A stretch of DNA of 64,000 nucleotides, from contig CM119270.1 of NCBI GenBank assembly GCA_051294375.1, positions 17,953,710-18,017,709 on the forward strand. The letters run 5' to 3'. The notes beneath the pieces are model-generated. The model had not been told where the DNA came from and did not search any database. It saw nothing but the letters and a program-made list of their open reading frames with translations. This DNA comes from Paraspadella gotoi. Lineage: Eukaryota > Chaetognatha. The position numbers and the translations under genes are program-made. Positions 11,655 to 23,916 of the stretch are shown piece after piece; position 1 is the first letter of the stretch, and each line of letters begins with the position of its first letter.

Positions 11655-11805
11655 TCTCTCTTCTCTTCCTTTGCCTTTTTCTCACTTTTCTCGCCCGTCT
11701 CTCTCTCTGCTCTCTCTCTCTCTCTTTTTTTTCTCTCGCTCTCTCTCCTCTCTCTCTTCTCTCTCTCTCTCTCTCTCTCCTCTCTCTCTTCTCTCTTTGA
11801 TCTCT
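11581..11805. repeat. CT-rich microsatellite
   Basis: Long CT tract in the unique core of block C, with a 46-bp near-perfect (TC)n at about 11600-11650 and compound CT/CTT sequence after it. It lies directly after the CpG-rich stretch at 11400-11580. Confidence 0.95.
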
Positions 11806-12004
11806 CCCAATTTTCATCAGTTTTGCATCAAATTTCAAATTTCTTTGCCTTCGTTTTTTCATTTCTTCGATTTCGAAGAAAATCAGAAGAAAAGAAGAAA
11901 AGAAGAAAAGATGATGATGATTTTTCAAAACCTTTTTTAATTGTTCTTAGATTGATTGATGATGATGATTTCTGATGATGATGATTCTGATTGATGAGGG
12001 TATG

Positions 12005-12214
12005 ATATAATGATGATGATGATGATGATGATTGATGATGATAAAGACTGATGATAAAGATTCGATGATGATGAAATTATTTATGATTGATGTCATAAAG
12101 TACATGATGGACAGAAGATTATGGATAGATATAATGATGATGATGATTAAGATGATAATAAAGATGATGATGATGAGATGATGTGATGATGATGATGAGA
12201 TGATAATGATTTGC
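12005..12214. repeat. ATG-rich triplet tract
   Basis: Reverse complement of the ATC-rich tract at 10056-10265, in the right arm of the inverted repeat. Confidence 0.85.
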
Positions 12215-12219
12215 ATGAT

Positions 12220-12421
12220 GAGACGCACCGACAACGCCTGAAATACTCCGACGCGGTTTCATTCTCCGAATGCGACCCGCCTCACATTCCGCAATCACGT
12301 CGTCGAGTGCTTTGCAACCCTCAAGTGCCCTTGCAGTTGCTTGTCGGGTGCTTGGCGGGTCTTTTCAATGCAAACGGCTGCTGGGTCCGTCGGGGCCTCG
12401 TGTCGAACGCCCTTCGGGGCA
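12220..12421 (+). repeat. GC-rich element of about 210 bp, right-arm copy
   Basis: Element copy in the right arm, preceded by an ATG-rich triplet tract. It ends in the hairpin GCCC-TTCG-GGGC (12409-12420), a C-UUCG-G tetraloop if transcribed. A second possible stem is GCAAC/GTTGC about 45 bases apart. The frame open across it is probably incidental. Confidence 0.6.
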
Positions 12422-12601
12422 TGAAGAAAGGAGCTTTAAAAGAAATAGGAATATAGAGAGAGAGAGAAAGAGAGGAGAGGAGAGAGAGCATCGTGAATTT
12501 TATTGTTTCTTTTTTCTTTTATTTATTTTCTATAAAAATAGGGCAAAAAAAGACTGAATTGAAGAGGATTTTCTCTCTTCTTCTTCTTCTCTCAATTCTC
12601 T

Positions 12602-12649
<48 letters not shown>

Positions 12650-12778
12650 TCTTCTCTCTCTCCTCTGTCTGTTCTGTCTGTCTTCAATTTTAACTCTTAC
12701 TCAATCTTGTTAACAAAGTAACAAGACATTTCGCAAAGCCATCCGAGAAAATGAACTTCTATAATGGTAATCAAACTC

Positions 12779-12781
<3 letters not shown>

Positions 12782-12857
<76 letters not shown>
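12782..12857. repeat. (CT)n microsatellite
   Basis: Mirror of the GA tract at 9413-9488 in the right arm of the inverted repeat. Confidence 0.95.
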
Positions 12858-12861
<4 letters not shown>

Positions 12862-12871
12862 CCCATCCGCA

Positions 12872-12896
12872 NNNNNNNNNNNNNNNNNNNNNNNNN
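12872..12896. other. Assembly gap (25 N)
   Basis: 25 Ns. The flanks join seamlessly when compared with the mirror sequence near 9390-9400, so little or nothing is missing. It separates clean sequence on the left from noisy sequence on the right. Confidence 0.95.
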
Positions 12897-13085
12897 AAAA
12901 AACAAATATAAATTTTTCCCATCGCAGATATTTTTAGTGTAATCGAGTTATATTACTAACCCTTTCGCTCACATTCCCTTCGAAAAGAAACTAAACCGTA
13001 TATAAACTGTATAGCGTTTTAGTAAATATATATTTATATACACACGTCGCTACAATAAAGACAAAATGTACCGACGCCACCGACA

Positions 13086-13117
<32 letters not shown>

Positions 13118-13984
13118 AATGTCCGCCCGTCGTCAACTTCGAAATCATTCCAAGAAATAATCAACGTCGAGATGTACTCCTTCCTCAATCAAGCGCCCGA
13201 TTAGTTGAAAATGAACTTCAGATGAGCGCATGTATCAAAAGTGTAAAACGGTCAGGATTGTATTTTAATTAAGAAACACTATGAACTTACCAACTTGGTC
13301 GAGCGCTCAGAGACAAAAGGGTCTTAACGTCTTCGCAAGAGCGCTCAGGGTCGGAGACGGCTGAGGGAATCCATACTGACCCAATGTGACTCTAAACAAA
13401 CTCTAGCCCAATTTATCCTCGCCCAATCGGTCCGACCATGGTAGCGTCCAAGGCCAAACACGAGCGCGACGTGGCGGCGCTACGCAAAAGGACAGCGCAG
13501 CGGCGGCGTTCTTGCGCGGGGCTGCACCGCATGATACGCATGTACATCAGCCACGGGTGAGAGAGAAAAATGAAGCGGAACTTACCATCTTAATATTATT
13601 AATTCTTAAAGTAATTTAGTTCTAGGTAGCTTGTGAAACATTATATTAATTTTTCTATCTATTTAAAAAAATGAAAATTTAATTATCATTAAATATAATT
13701 TATTTCAGTATTTAATACGATTTTTTTTTCCTTTATGAAAATTTCAAAGTTTAATGAGTAATTTGAATATGAGAACGATTTAATCTAATCTGGCAATCTA
13801 AGTAAATTAATACTAAAGAATTAAAAAAATACACAAATAAAAAATAAAAAATGGTTCCGCATATTTTTTTCTCTTCTTCTCTACTCTTTGTTTTTCCTAC
13901 TTTCTTCTCTTTGCTATCCTTTCTTTTTTTCTTACCTTTCATTTCTTTCTTTTCTTTTTTTCTTTTCTTTTCTTTTCTTTTCTT
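12897..13984. repeat. Block C right outer arm (noisy)
   Basis: Noisy reverse-complement copy of about 8290-9373. It ends in a CTTTT-type run directly at a 25-N gap. It carries the second copy of the probable exon (to 13556) and of the GAC triplet run (13085-13118). Confidence 0.7.
13327..13556 (+). CDS. Possible upstream exon (right copy)
   Basis: Inverted counterpart of 8716-8945, with donor CACGG/GTGAGA. It contains an in-frame ATG followed by VASKAKHERD, and later CAGLHRMIRMYISH. Indels differ from the left copy, so both are needed to judge the frame. No family recognised. Confidence 0.35.
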
Positions 13985-14009
13985 NNNNNNNNNNNNNNNN
14001 NNNNNNNNN
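13985..14009. other. Assembly gap (25 N)
   Basis: 25 Ns between a noisy CTTTT run and the clean start of block B. The left neighbour (block C arm) differs from the left neighbour of the same block B start at 31149, so at least one join is wrong or the block is truly duplicated. Confidence 0.95.
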
Positions 14010-14355
14010 ACACCAGGGAGCTCCAGAACGAGCAAACGAGCAAGAGAGAGACGAGGACGGGGCCGAGACGAGAGACAGAGAGGCAGGACGCCCACTATAA
14101 CACAGGGGCGCATGTGTATTTACCCACATCTTTCTTAATCTTTGTGACGTGCAAACAAAGGAGTTCTAAGACAAATAACGGTGGGGGCCATTACCCAAGG
14201 CAGAGGTAACCGGCTGACGTTCCATGAAGGCATATTCCGATAGGACAAGTTGCCTCCGCACTCTTTACGTTTATTACTACACATAGTCATCGGCTCATTA
14301 TTGACGTACTGGTCTTCGATGATTCGTTGTCGTAATCTGTTTCATCTGAAAGGAA

Positions 14356-14445
14356 GTACCCAATACCAACATACCCAAATGGCCAAATACCACAACTTCC
14401 AAATACCCAAATACCAATACCCCCAAATACCCAAATACTCAACAT
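14356..14445. repeat. CCCAAATA octamer minisatellite, copy 1
   Basis: Short tandem array of ACCCAAAT-type units in clean block B sequence, with identical bases at 31495-31584. Confidence 0.8.
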
Positions 14446-17400
14446 ACCTTACGTCTTAACTTTGAATCATACAATTATACCATTTCTTTTTCGGGGACCA
14501 CAGAGACCCGACAAGTATTCGTTTTCTAATCCGTCGGAAAGAAAAAAAACGAAAGAAGCAACGCGTGATATGCTATTAATTACCAACATCTGTACAAAAT
14601 TACCACATGAAACAAAAAAGAAAATAAAACTGAAATTGCGAGCGCCAATCTGCGTTGCCGCGAAGGGAAAAAGCACTGATCGATCCTGGTGTTTGTGTTG
14701 TGGCTCTTGTTTTTATTTGCTTCTCGCCTTTGGTATTTTTATATTTTGGTATTCGTTCGCATGCGTTTGTCTGGATAACAAGAGAGAGAGTCAGAAAATC
14801 CGACAATATCAAATAAGATTTTTTTTTAAATAAAATCTATTGTCTTACAATGCGATTTTAATGGTCTTCCATTGGGTGGCGTGGAGAGACTGGTAAGAAG
14901 ACTGATTAAGTTGTATTTTTATCTAAAAAATAAAACCATTGTTTTTAGGTTTATAGTTTAGCACTGATAATATCAGTGCAGAGGCTCTGAAGGTTGGTAT
15001 AAGAAGGATGAACTTTCAAATAAGTCAAGGTTTGGCTCACTTCCTTTTGGTTTACCACCATGAAATACACGTAAAACGGAACGTTTTTTATAAAAACCAC
15101 CTATCGTTTTTTTCCTTTTTTTTTCGATATAATCAATCTTGTTTAAAATCGAAAAAATAAAAAAAATTCGCTTTTTATCCCCACTAAGAACCCTTACTAC
15201 CAAGGCAAATGATTCTTTGTTCGTTATTATTTGATTTTTTGAAAATATCATATTATTCCAATCTTTATCATCTTTATTTCTACTTCTACTACACTATTTT
15301 TCAATCATGCACCGCAGCTTCTTCGGTCCTTATGATCAAGCTGTATGACGAGGATCGACGAGAACTATTTAAAAAAAAAAATCGGCTAAGCAAAATGTCA
15401 CGCTGAGCGCAGATCAAAACGAGACTTTTTTGGGAAGACATTTTTGTTAGTTACGCAGCCAAGCGAACCCAGTGCCACCAGCCGAATATCGTATAAAGGA
15501 AAATCAAAAAAAGGACAAAAAGCCGCGATCTATCCACTTTTCCTGTACGGAACAGACACGCGCGGCTTCTCCTCGGGAGAAAACAACGAGGAACATCGGA
15601 TTCGTCAAATCGTTAACTCGAGACTTGTTTATCGTATTACATGTAGCGGAAATTAGTATGTTTTTTTTTTCGATATTATTTCGTTATTATCGTGATAAAT
15701 ACTTAAATTGTCACATTAGACCTCAAACCTAAAAAAAATCATCAGAAAAAAATGAAAACCTAACGAAAAATACTTTAAGCTCATTATTATTCTCTCACTT
15801 TCCAAAATCACGTGATTGATTTTATTCACTGCGTTCACACTTCATATCTTTCCGGACACCGATTGAGTCCGCGACATGTTCAACAATAATTCTCCATCTG
15901 CGCCCAGCGCAATGAATCCACAGAGAAAAACCTACGAAAGAAAAAAGTTAAGTAGAAAGAAAAAGCTGAATTAACTCAACAAGGCTTTTTGCTAGAATAC
16001 AGCTCGTTCGTAAATTGAGTGTGAAAAATTCAATGTGAAAAAATAATAGTAAATATTAATAATATACATGAAGGGAAAAAAATGGTAACCGAATACCAAA
16101 TGGTATATATACACCTATTCGTCTATATATTTATCCATTCAAACTGCAAAAAAGGCAGTAAAATGTGTGTGAGACAAAAAAAAAAGCAAACACCTCACCA
16201 TGTGAGCGATTCCTCTCTTTTTTGCTTGAAATGAAGTAAACACAAAATAAAGAACCCGCAAATATATATAAAGACGAGATGCGTGCGAAACAAATACCTG
16301 GTGTGCGTGTGATTGTGGCGTCGAATGTGCCAGCGCTGCTTGTGAGAGCGTGGCCTCAGCGTGACCGTCGCCCTCACGAATTCCTTTCGTTTCAATTCCA
16401 CTCTTTTTTTCCTCGTTTTTTTTTTGTGTGTGTATGAGTTTCTTTTTTTTATCTCCATACTCTGTATCTTTTTCTAAACTCTGTGACTATTATGAACTTC
16501 TTGGTATAGATCTGCTCTCTCTTCCTCAGGTTTTTTTTTCTCTTGTTGTTTCGCTTTTGACCTTTTTGTTTTGTTATTTTCAAATCGCGACAACAGGGCC
16601 GGAACAAAGGGGCGAGCTTAATGTGCAGGCTTACGTTTCCTATTTTTCCATCTCGACTTCGGTCCAAAATTTTTTTGTTTTCGGCTTCCTTTTTTTTTCT
16701 CAAACCTGCGATCGACTCTCTGATTCGGACTTAACGGCGGCAACTGTTCGCAAAAACACATACTGACAAACTCTTCCCGGTTACGCACACTCATATACAC
16801 CATATTCAGAAACTTTGAAATGACTCTTACTTTCCTCGTCTCTCATTTAGAAACTTTGGTCTCTCTTCATAAAAAACCGCGTTTGCAGGATCGACGCTCA
16901 CAAAGTCGATATCTCAGCGGAGACCACAAACTAAAAAAAGAATATCCCATCGGTGGATACTAACAGTTTTTCCTCTTGTTAAAACCTTCCACTCTCTCTA
17001 TTTTCTTTTTATTATTAGAAAATAAAAAACTGAAGTTAAATCGCGTTTACTAAATCTACTCAATCTTCTAGTTTCTAAATATATGTATATATATATATAC
17101 GCAGATATAATGTTACAGTCAGAGAGTGAGAGGGAGCCGTTTTTTTCCCTCCCACTAAACATCAAAAATAAAAAAAACAGTTTGAGCGGCTCAAACGGGA
17201 AGGCGAAAAGAGCTCCTCTAGTGGACATCCAACAAAATAACGTGTTCGGACGAAATTCTAAAGGGGAAAAAAGGGCCAACGAAAAAGGGGGGGAACTTTT
17301 AGTCTAGTTTTATTTTAAGGGCCGCACATACTTATAACTTTTCCGCGTTAGTCTTTATATCAATTATGATATATTGTCGTGAGTAGAAAAACAAGAACGC

Positions 17401-18285
17401 ACCAGGAGATGAAAATATGATGGCGAGGACTGCGTCATAAAAAAAACCATTCCTTTTAGAAAAAAGATATTTTCGAAAAAAAATTAAGGAAATTTGGATT
17501 TTGGGTTTTTTCCCATTTTTTTAATTAAAAAGAATTTAAAAAAGGGTTTTGGAATCGCCATGTTATGTATTAGCCTAATCGTACTTGGAAATGAAAACAG
17601 GGGGGAAAGGAGTATTTGTTATAAACTCCCGCGATTGCCTCATCGTCCTTTTAAACATTCTTTGATAATTTTACAAACAATCTCTCTCAGACTAATCATT
17701 CTTCTATTCATCACTCGTGACACGTTTTCAAATTATCATTCTTAGACTTATAAGTTATAAAATACACCTCCCATATTGTGTTACGAAACAAATAAACCTA
17801 TTAAGCATCCCTTAAGTTAAGTAGATGAGACGACGCTATCGAATCTCACTGGTGCTCCACAAGGATTGTGTTTTTTTGATTTTATTTTTTAATTTTTATA
17901 TTAACCATATAGAAAATATGTTAACAAATATTTGAAAATACAAAAAAACTACATTATAAAAATCCCTTGGCGTTACCCTGTACCTAGTCTCTTTTTCTTT
18001 CTTTCCCGAGATGAAATTCTCCTTAACCCAACCCAGGGGCATCTTCCTTTTTTTTTATTCAGGTACGTATTCTGGATTGAACTCAGGCACATATAAAGAT
18101 GTAAGCGAATCTAGGTATAGGCGACAACACTTTGGCCAAGTGTAAAACTAAACTCATGGTAATACTGAAAGATAAAAAAATAGATAACTAATCGGAAAAT
18201 TTTGAACAATAACTGACAAGTCAAGAAAAGGCTGCAGTAAAGGAATGACTACAGCTCCATACAATTGCTTTTATTATTTCTAATC

Positions 18286-18346
18286 CCGAGTTAAAAAAGT
18301 TCTTTTACATACCTTTTTTTTGGAAAAGAAGAACTTATTAACTCGG
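18286..18346. other. 61-nt imperfect hairpin in block B
   Basis: CCGAGTTAA and AAGTTCTT on the 5' side pair with AAGAACTT and TTAACTCGG on the 3' side across a T-rich loop, leaving one mismatch and a small bulge. It is preserved at 35425-35485 and, with noise, near 56318-56382. It could be a small-RNA precursor, a miniature inverted-repeat element remnant or chance in AT-rich DNA. Confidence 0.4.
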
Positions 18347-21300
18347 ACGCAACTTTTATTTTAAGCATAATTAAGCTCTTATTTAATCCATTATAGTGCT
18401 ATTCTTTATGTTTTTGGGGCAAGTCGCGGAAAGGTTCTGCAACTGTACGGTATCCGACTACTAACTGCAATTGTTGAAGCAGCAATACAATATACTAGTG
18501 TATGAGAATAACATTACTGGTGAATTTATTTTCTTTCTCAACAACTGATTAGGTGCCGCGAACATACTGGGAAATCCAGAGAAAGCAGGTCATGACCGAA
18601 TCTCTCTCTTTTTTTTTATTATTATTATTCTTCTGACAGAAATGTCAAGAATTTTGTTTCATCTGGATTTTTTTGGTTTTTCGAAAAAAAACTTGAGGAA
18701 AACTATTTTATCGGGTTTAAAACTTTCTACGCCCTACTACATTATTGACACGAGATTACTAAAAAAAATCTAACAAATATTAGAAAACAAAAAGAAACAT
18801 TAATTTAGTTTTTTTGCAAAAAATCTGACAAATGGAATCGCGACTAGTAAGAGTTCACTGGTTTTGCAGCGATCGCTTCCAAAAAGACAATGCTGCAAAT
18901 TTTGAACAATAATCTTCGAGCATTTTTTTTTCCTTTTTGGACGAAAAAAAACTAAGAAAACCTTAAAGTACCGAATGAGAGAGAGAGAGAGAGTCACGTG
19001 CAGAGGGAACAAAAAAAATAGTAAATTCTGTGAAAAAAAAAAGAAAATAAAAGAAACATAGATATTCCAAGCTTTGAAAAACCAATCAGGCGACGACACT
19101 CGTACATTTAGTTTTTTTGTTTGTTTTTTTTTGATGGGATATTTCTTTGTTTGTTCTTTTTATTTTTTGCTCTTTTTTTATGTCTTATCTTTACAACGTT
19201 CGTATTTTTTTTTTAAACATCAACGCGTTAGATTATTTACACGAGAAAAACAATTTTCTTCAGTGTTTCAGGGATTGTGTGGTTTAGTTTTTTTTTTTTT
19301 TAAAGATACAATGATGAAAGTCAACACGTTGCTGAACATATCTTGGACGTAAAACAAAATTAACACAGATGATTTTTCCCTCTAACGGGTGTGAATAAGT
19401 CCATGAGACTTTGGAGACAAAGCTTTTACAAAACAAGCGCTTCCAAATTATTAGTAAAAAACTATGGATCCCCGTCTTTTTTTTCATTTTTTTGAATCGA
19501 TGGTGGAAACTAAAGAGTTAGATTTTGAAGTCAACTAAGAAAATTATACAGACTTATGAAAAGCTGTTTTTTCCGTTTTGGCCACTGAAATGTTTCTGTA
19601 CGTGATCAAAGAAAACTCGTTTTGTTATTTTGCAAGATACCAAAAAAAAGGGGGGTAAATAAACGACATTAGTTAAAAGTTACTTCTGAAAAAAGAGAAA
19701 ATACATCTGAACAAAAAACAATGTACATATATGTTTTTCGGGATCCATTCGTTAAATCTTGTATCTGTTTCAAATAACCGAGATGGGTTAATGCACTTTT
19801 ACTCGGATATCCAGCGTATATGCAGGCGTCACGTTTTTTTGTTTTTTTTTTTAGTCTCGTCTCCACCCTTCTTGAAACCCAGAAAATTTCCTACATCTAC
19901 AAACTCTAACAGTTGATATATACAAAACTCATCTAAATTAAAAAAATACTACTGTGCAAGAGCTAGCCAAAATCAAAGAAGCAGCTCCTTCGACTCACTG
20001 CGAGAAACAAGCTGCAGGTCGCACAATTTCATTTATACATATTAATTTACTTTGACGTAACAATTTCAAGACCATATGTTGTATTGGAGAAGAAATGGGA
20101 ACTGAAACGAATTAGTAAAACACCGAAAAAATTCTAAGGACAATTGAATACTGCCGTCCGGCAACGAAATTATCTCTAATGGGCATTTTTTTTTTTTAAA
20201 TAAAAATGATTCATGGAATGCGTGTAAGGAACATAAAATGCAGTTAAAAGGTGTTTATCAAATGCTATCTCATGGATTGAGGCTAACGTGGAATTAGGTG
20301 ACCGTTCTTGTCGTGAAAGAAACATTCGGCTCCGAAAAACCCCGGAGAAGGGCGCGACGAAGCGACATAAATAGGCAAACAAAAAAAAAAATTTAAAAGG
20401 AAAACAAATGAAACATTCGGAGGTCGGAGTCCGAGCTCGTTCGGAAATCGACAGTCCACGAACTCCGATTCAAAAAAACGACGACCGCTGAAAAAAGTCG
20501 TTTCTTATGCACAATTACAATCGCGATCAATCTTTCACAGACTCTAATGAATGTTGTGAACTTAGTTACAAAATAACTATGACGGAGACTACTTTGTTTT
20601 TTTTTGTTTTTTTGTTTATTTTTTCCTTTAGATTCTTAATTCGGGAGGGAGAGAATGTTTACAGGATAAAGGAAAACATTCTCGTGTTTTCTTAGTATTT
20701 CTTCTTTTTTTGGTTTTTTTTTTCCTAATGATTATCTACCTACTTATGTTATGTTTTTGTTTTTTTACTGTTAAGAATGAATATCCGTGACAACGATACT
20801 ACAAATGAAAAGGTCATTACTTGTTCGTTTAAAAGCAGGAAATAGGCAATGTTCGTAATTGGATATTTTTTTGCGATCGACAAACTCCGTGGTCGATATG
20901 TTTTTTTTGTTTTTTGTTTGTTCTTTTTGTTTTTTTTCACCGCTTCACCTTGAAGATATTCATTTGCCGCCAATATAGTTAGTTTTCTAAACTACTTTAC
21001 TACACTTTCGAGCCCAATAGTTAGGATCAGCTTCAATGATAGTTTTTCTTTAACGGCTTTCCCACTTTAGGATAATATTAAACATTCTACCTCTCTCCCG
21101 CATCACTTTAAAACTAATACCTTTCCACTCAGCACAAGTTACGAAAGAAAGTTCCGTAACAAATAACATTAAAAGAACTTACATCGTTTTACAGTATCGA
21201 TGAGAAATATCTTATGAGTTCAATGTATATCAACAAAGTGAAATCGTAAACCTAAAATTGAACTGCAGAATACATTGTAACTTATACTAAACTTTACAGC

Positions 21301-22169
21301 CACGCTGAAAAACTATTAAAAAAAAACATTTTTTTTGCCCTTAAATTAATTTAAAATTTAATTTATTAGTATGTTTTTTTTCTCTACAGGGTGTCGAGAG
21401 AAAAAACAAGAACAGACTGTAATCGCCGCAAGTTAAAACATCTTCTTTCGACTTACGATTACAATATCACTTTAACAATGTACTTAAAAGATACAGCTTA
21501 ACAATAGTAAAATTCAGCTATGCGAGGCAATTTGAATTAGTCCTTATCAGATAATGCAGATTTAATCTAACTTTGGGGAATTTGCGAAATATGTCATTCA
21601 TTCTATAATGGCAACTGATTGTGATTTTTCAAAAAAAAAAGTATGCCTTCATTATGCAAGAACAAGTTTTTTTTTCCTTTCTCTTTCTTACTAGCTAAAA
21701 TGTGGCTAATAATTAAAACGATATGGACTTAGGCGCAACAAGCAAATAATTAGTGACACCCGCGCTCACGCTGATTTTAACATTAAACTTTGTATCCTGC
21801 ACCAATGAAGTCAACACATTTTTTTTTTGTGTCGGTTTTTTAAAAATTCAAACAGGTTATAAATGGCATACTTGGTGGATGATGATTTTTGTTGTTGTTG
21901 TGTTTGTTGTGATTGTTAGGTAGCTCTTGTTTTCTTATTTATATCCCGTCCTTTGTAGTTTCAAATCAGGTCTCTCCGAGAAAAGCACCTTGGAAAGAGA
22001 TTTTAAAAATACTCACCCTCACTAATTGCTGTTGTTGTTGTTATCCTCCGCGCGTTTCGGAAGCTCGAGAAAAAATTTTAATAAAAACGTCCGCGAGGAG
22101 AGATGTAACATTTTTTTTTTTTGTCTAACAAGAAAGAGATATTTATAAATATATGTAATAACTATTCAC

Positions 22170-22261
22170 GGTTCCCAATTTTGGGAAGATGGAGAAATTT
22201 TTTTGGTCAGCCTCTGCTTTTTTGAATCTGCGTCCAAACACTTCTTCAGTGAAGGTCAACC
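22170..22261 (-). CDS. Ectodomain-start exon (copy 2)
   Basis: Copy of the exon at 52533-52619, reading GLTFTEEVFGRRFKKAEAD, then QKNFSIFPK. It agrees with copy 1 at the positions where copies 3 and 4 are shorter. Confidence 0.45.
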
Positions 22262-22376
22262 CTTGTTGGGAGAGAGGGGGAATGGGAGAAAGATTTTCAT
22301 TATACAATTTTTTTATAGTTAACGAATAATGCGACAATATATTTAAAACAAAAAACGTCATTGTACCTTGTCTTAC

Positions 22377-22445
22377 CATCTCAAGGCCATTGCGACTTAT
22401 CATTAATCTGTAATCTGTAGTAAGGTTTTGTGAATTGTTTGTTCA
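22377..22445 (-). CDS. Extracellular stalk exon (copy 2)
   Basis: Noisy copy of the exon at 52354-52419, with acceptor TTTCAG/TGAAC and donor GATG/GTAAGA. Confidence 0.5.
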
Positions 22446-23254
22446 CTGAAAGAAGAGAAAAAGAAAAAAGAAAAAAAAATATTTTAAATTGGTGACTCGT
22501 TTCAACCTTGAGTTTTAGCGTTTTTTCCCTTAACGAGATTTATAGTGAATACTTCTCTAGAAAATAACAATTATAAAACAAAAAAATTTGATTTGTTTCC
22601 TTGACTTGACTGACCCTACAACTGCAATCTTCATGCAATTGAATAAAAGGTAAGGTCGACCATGCAAACATTACCACATTTTACTTACCTAGGAGATCTT
22701 GGGGTACCTTAAAGACGGATGTGGTTAAGGAAGGAAAAATGAAAGTAGAAAATATTGAAGTGAAGTTTAATGAGCCTAAACACCTGTTATTTAACTTTGC
22801 AACAAAAAGTAATAATCGTCAATTGAAAACAAAATCTCGTGTGTTTAGTTAAACGGTAGAAAAATTTTAAAAACTTTTGCCACAAATAAACAAAGAATAA
22901 ACACTGGCCAATGTCCTTGCATTTGTCTTTAAAATATATTTTGTTCATACATCGTTTTTTTTAAAATATTTATTCCTTATCATTAATAAGCTACAAAAAT
23001 AAAGTCATTAGCATAGCAATCACTTTCATGATTCATGACTTTCCGATTCGATCTCTTGAACGTCTAGAATTAGTCCGTGAAATACTAACGCAACGTCTAA
23101 ATGATTGTCTTGTGAAAGAAACACTATGCCAAAGTTAACAAAATCTATAAATCAATTTGCCATTGAAAACTTATATGTTTAGCATCATCAATAAAAGACA
23201 CTACAATAAATCATTAAATGTATTGAAACGTTCTCTCTTCTATCTCTCCTCTAC

Positions 23255-23380
23255 TCTTGGGTCTTCTTTGAGGTTCCCCTGGCGTGAGAAAGACAAGGTA
23301 GATGAGGAGGATCACGATGCCGACAAGTCCGACCAAGAAGAGGAAAATGAGGAGTTCTCTTGCGTCGAATCAGGCAACCA
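23255..23380 (-). CDS. Transmembrane-helix exon (copy 2)
   Basis: Noisy copy of the helix exon, with acceptor CCACAG/TGGTTGCC intact. The central hydrophobic codons are preserved. The donor region CCAAGAGTAG again carries the extra AG seen in copy 1. Confidence 0.5.
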
Positions 23381-23916
23381 CTGTGGTTAAGGGGAGAAGG
23401 TGGTTTAAGGGTGGGGTGGTTATGGGGTAAATTAAAAAAATTAGTGGGGAAAAAGAGATGGAGTCAACCCAAGCAATCGCAATCGTCTCTTTGATTCAGT
23501 TAAATATTTTTGGACACAAGTTTTATATTTTTTCAGTTTTGACAATTTGATAACTCGGTTCTTCAAATTCTTCTGAAATGTAGTACCAATAAATTTAAAT
23601 TCTAATGATTAATTCTTGTGTATTAATTTCAACCTACATTATCTGATATAACTTATTAGGAGTTTTCTGAGTGACAAAATAACATCCAAGTATTGCACTT
23701 ATACTGCATAGTATAGCCTGCAAAGAAATTGAGCTCTCAGTAAAATGAGCTGATGATTTAGAAACTAACAACTTAAAAAAATTTATACTTACTTTACCCT
23801 ACTCCCATCGAGTCTACCACGCACCCGTTCTCTGCACCTAAACTACCCAATCCACCATATCCCCTCTCCTCTCCCAAAACCTTATAATTCAAAGCCACAC
23901 CCTAAAAAGCCCTTAC

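Larger units (their letters stand above)
12001..12871 (-). repeat. Block C inner inverted repeat, right arm
   Basis: Right arm of the 871-bp inverted repeat, ending exactly at a 25-N gap. The sequence after the gap (starting with an A run at 12897) resumes precisely where the left arm continues, so the gap represents essentially zero missing bases. Confidence 0.75.
14010..21750. repeat. Block B, copy 1
   Basis: AT-rich block that precedes block A. Positions 14010-18430 are clean and appear identical to 31149-35569 at a constant offset of 17139. From 18431 onward the copies differ every few bases. No splice-bounded exon with a recognisable product was found on either strand. Open frames of 60-120 codons exist (for example 16428-16766 plus and 16195-16458 minus) but have no homology I recognise. 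Because the clean copies are identical, their openness in both copies is not independent evidence. By position it should be intron or distal sequence of the block A gene. Confidence 0.85.

Noticed and set aside
11422-11940. Ser-Leu repeat protein (172 codons) and its Arg-Glu mirror
   Set aside because: Both are translations of a CT/GA microsatellite.
15444-15656. 70-codon plus-strand frame with a charged, gene-like composition
   Set aside because: No splice sites, homology or start context were found. The length is within chance, and the noisy inverted copy does not keep the frame.
16428-16766. 112-codon plus-strand frame present in two block B copies
   Set aside because: The two copies are identical sequence, so persistence is not evidence. 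Its composition is that of T-rich intronic DNA, and the inverted noisy copy does not keep it open.
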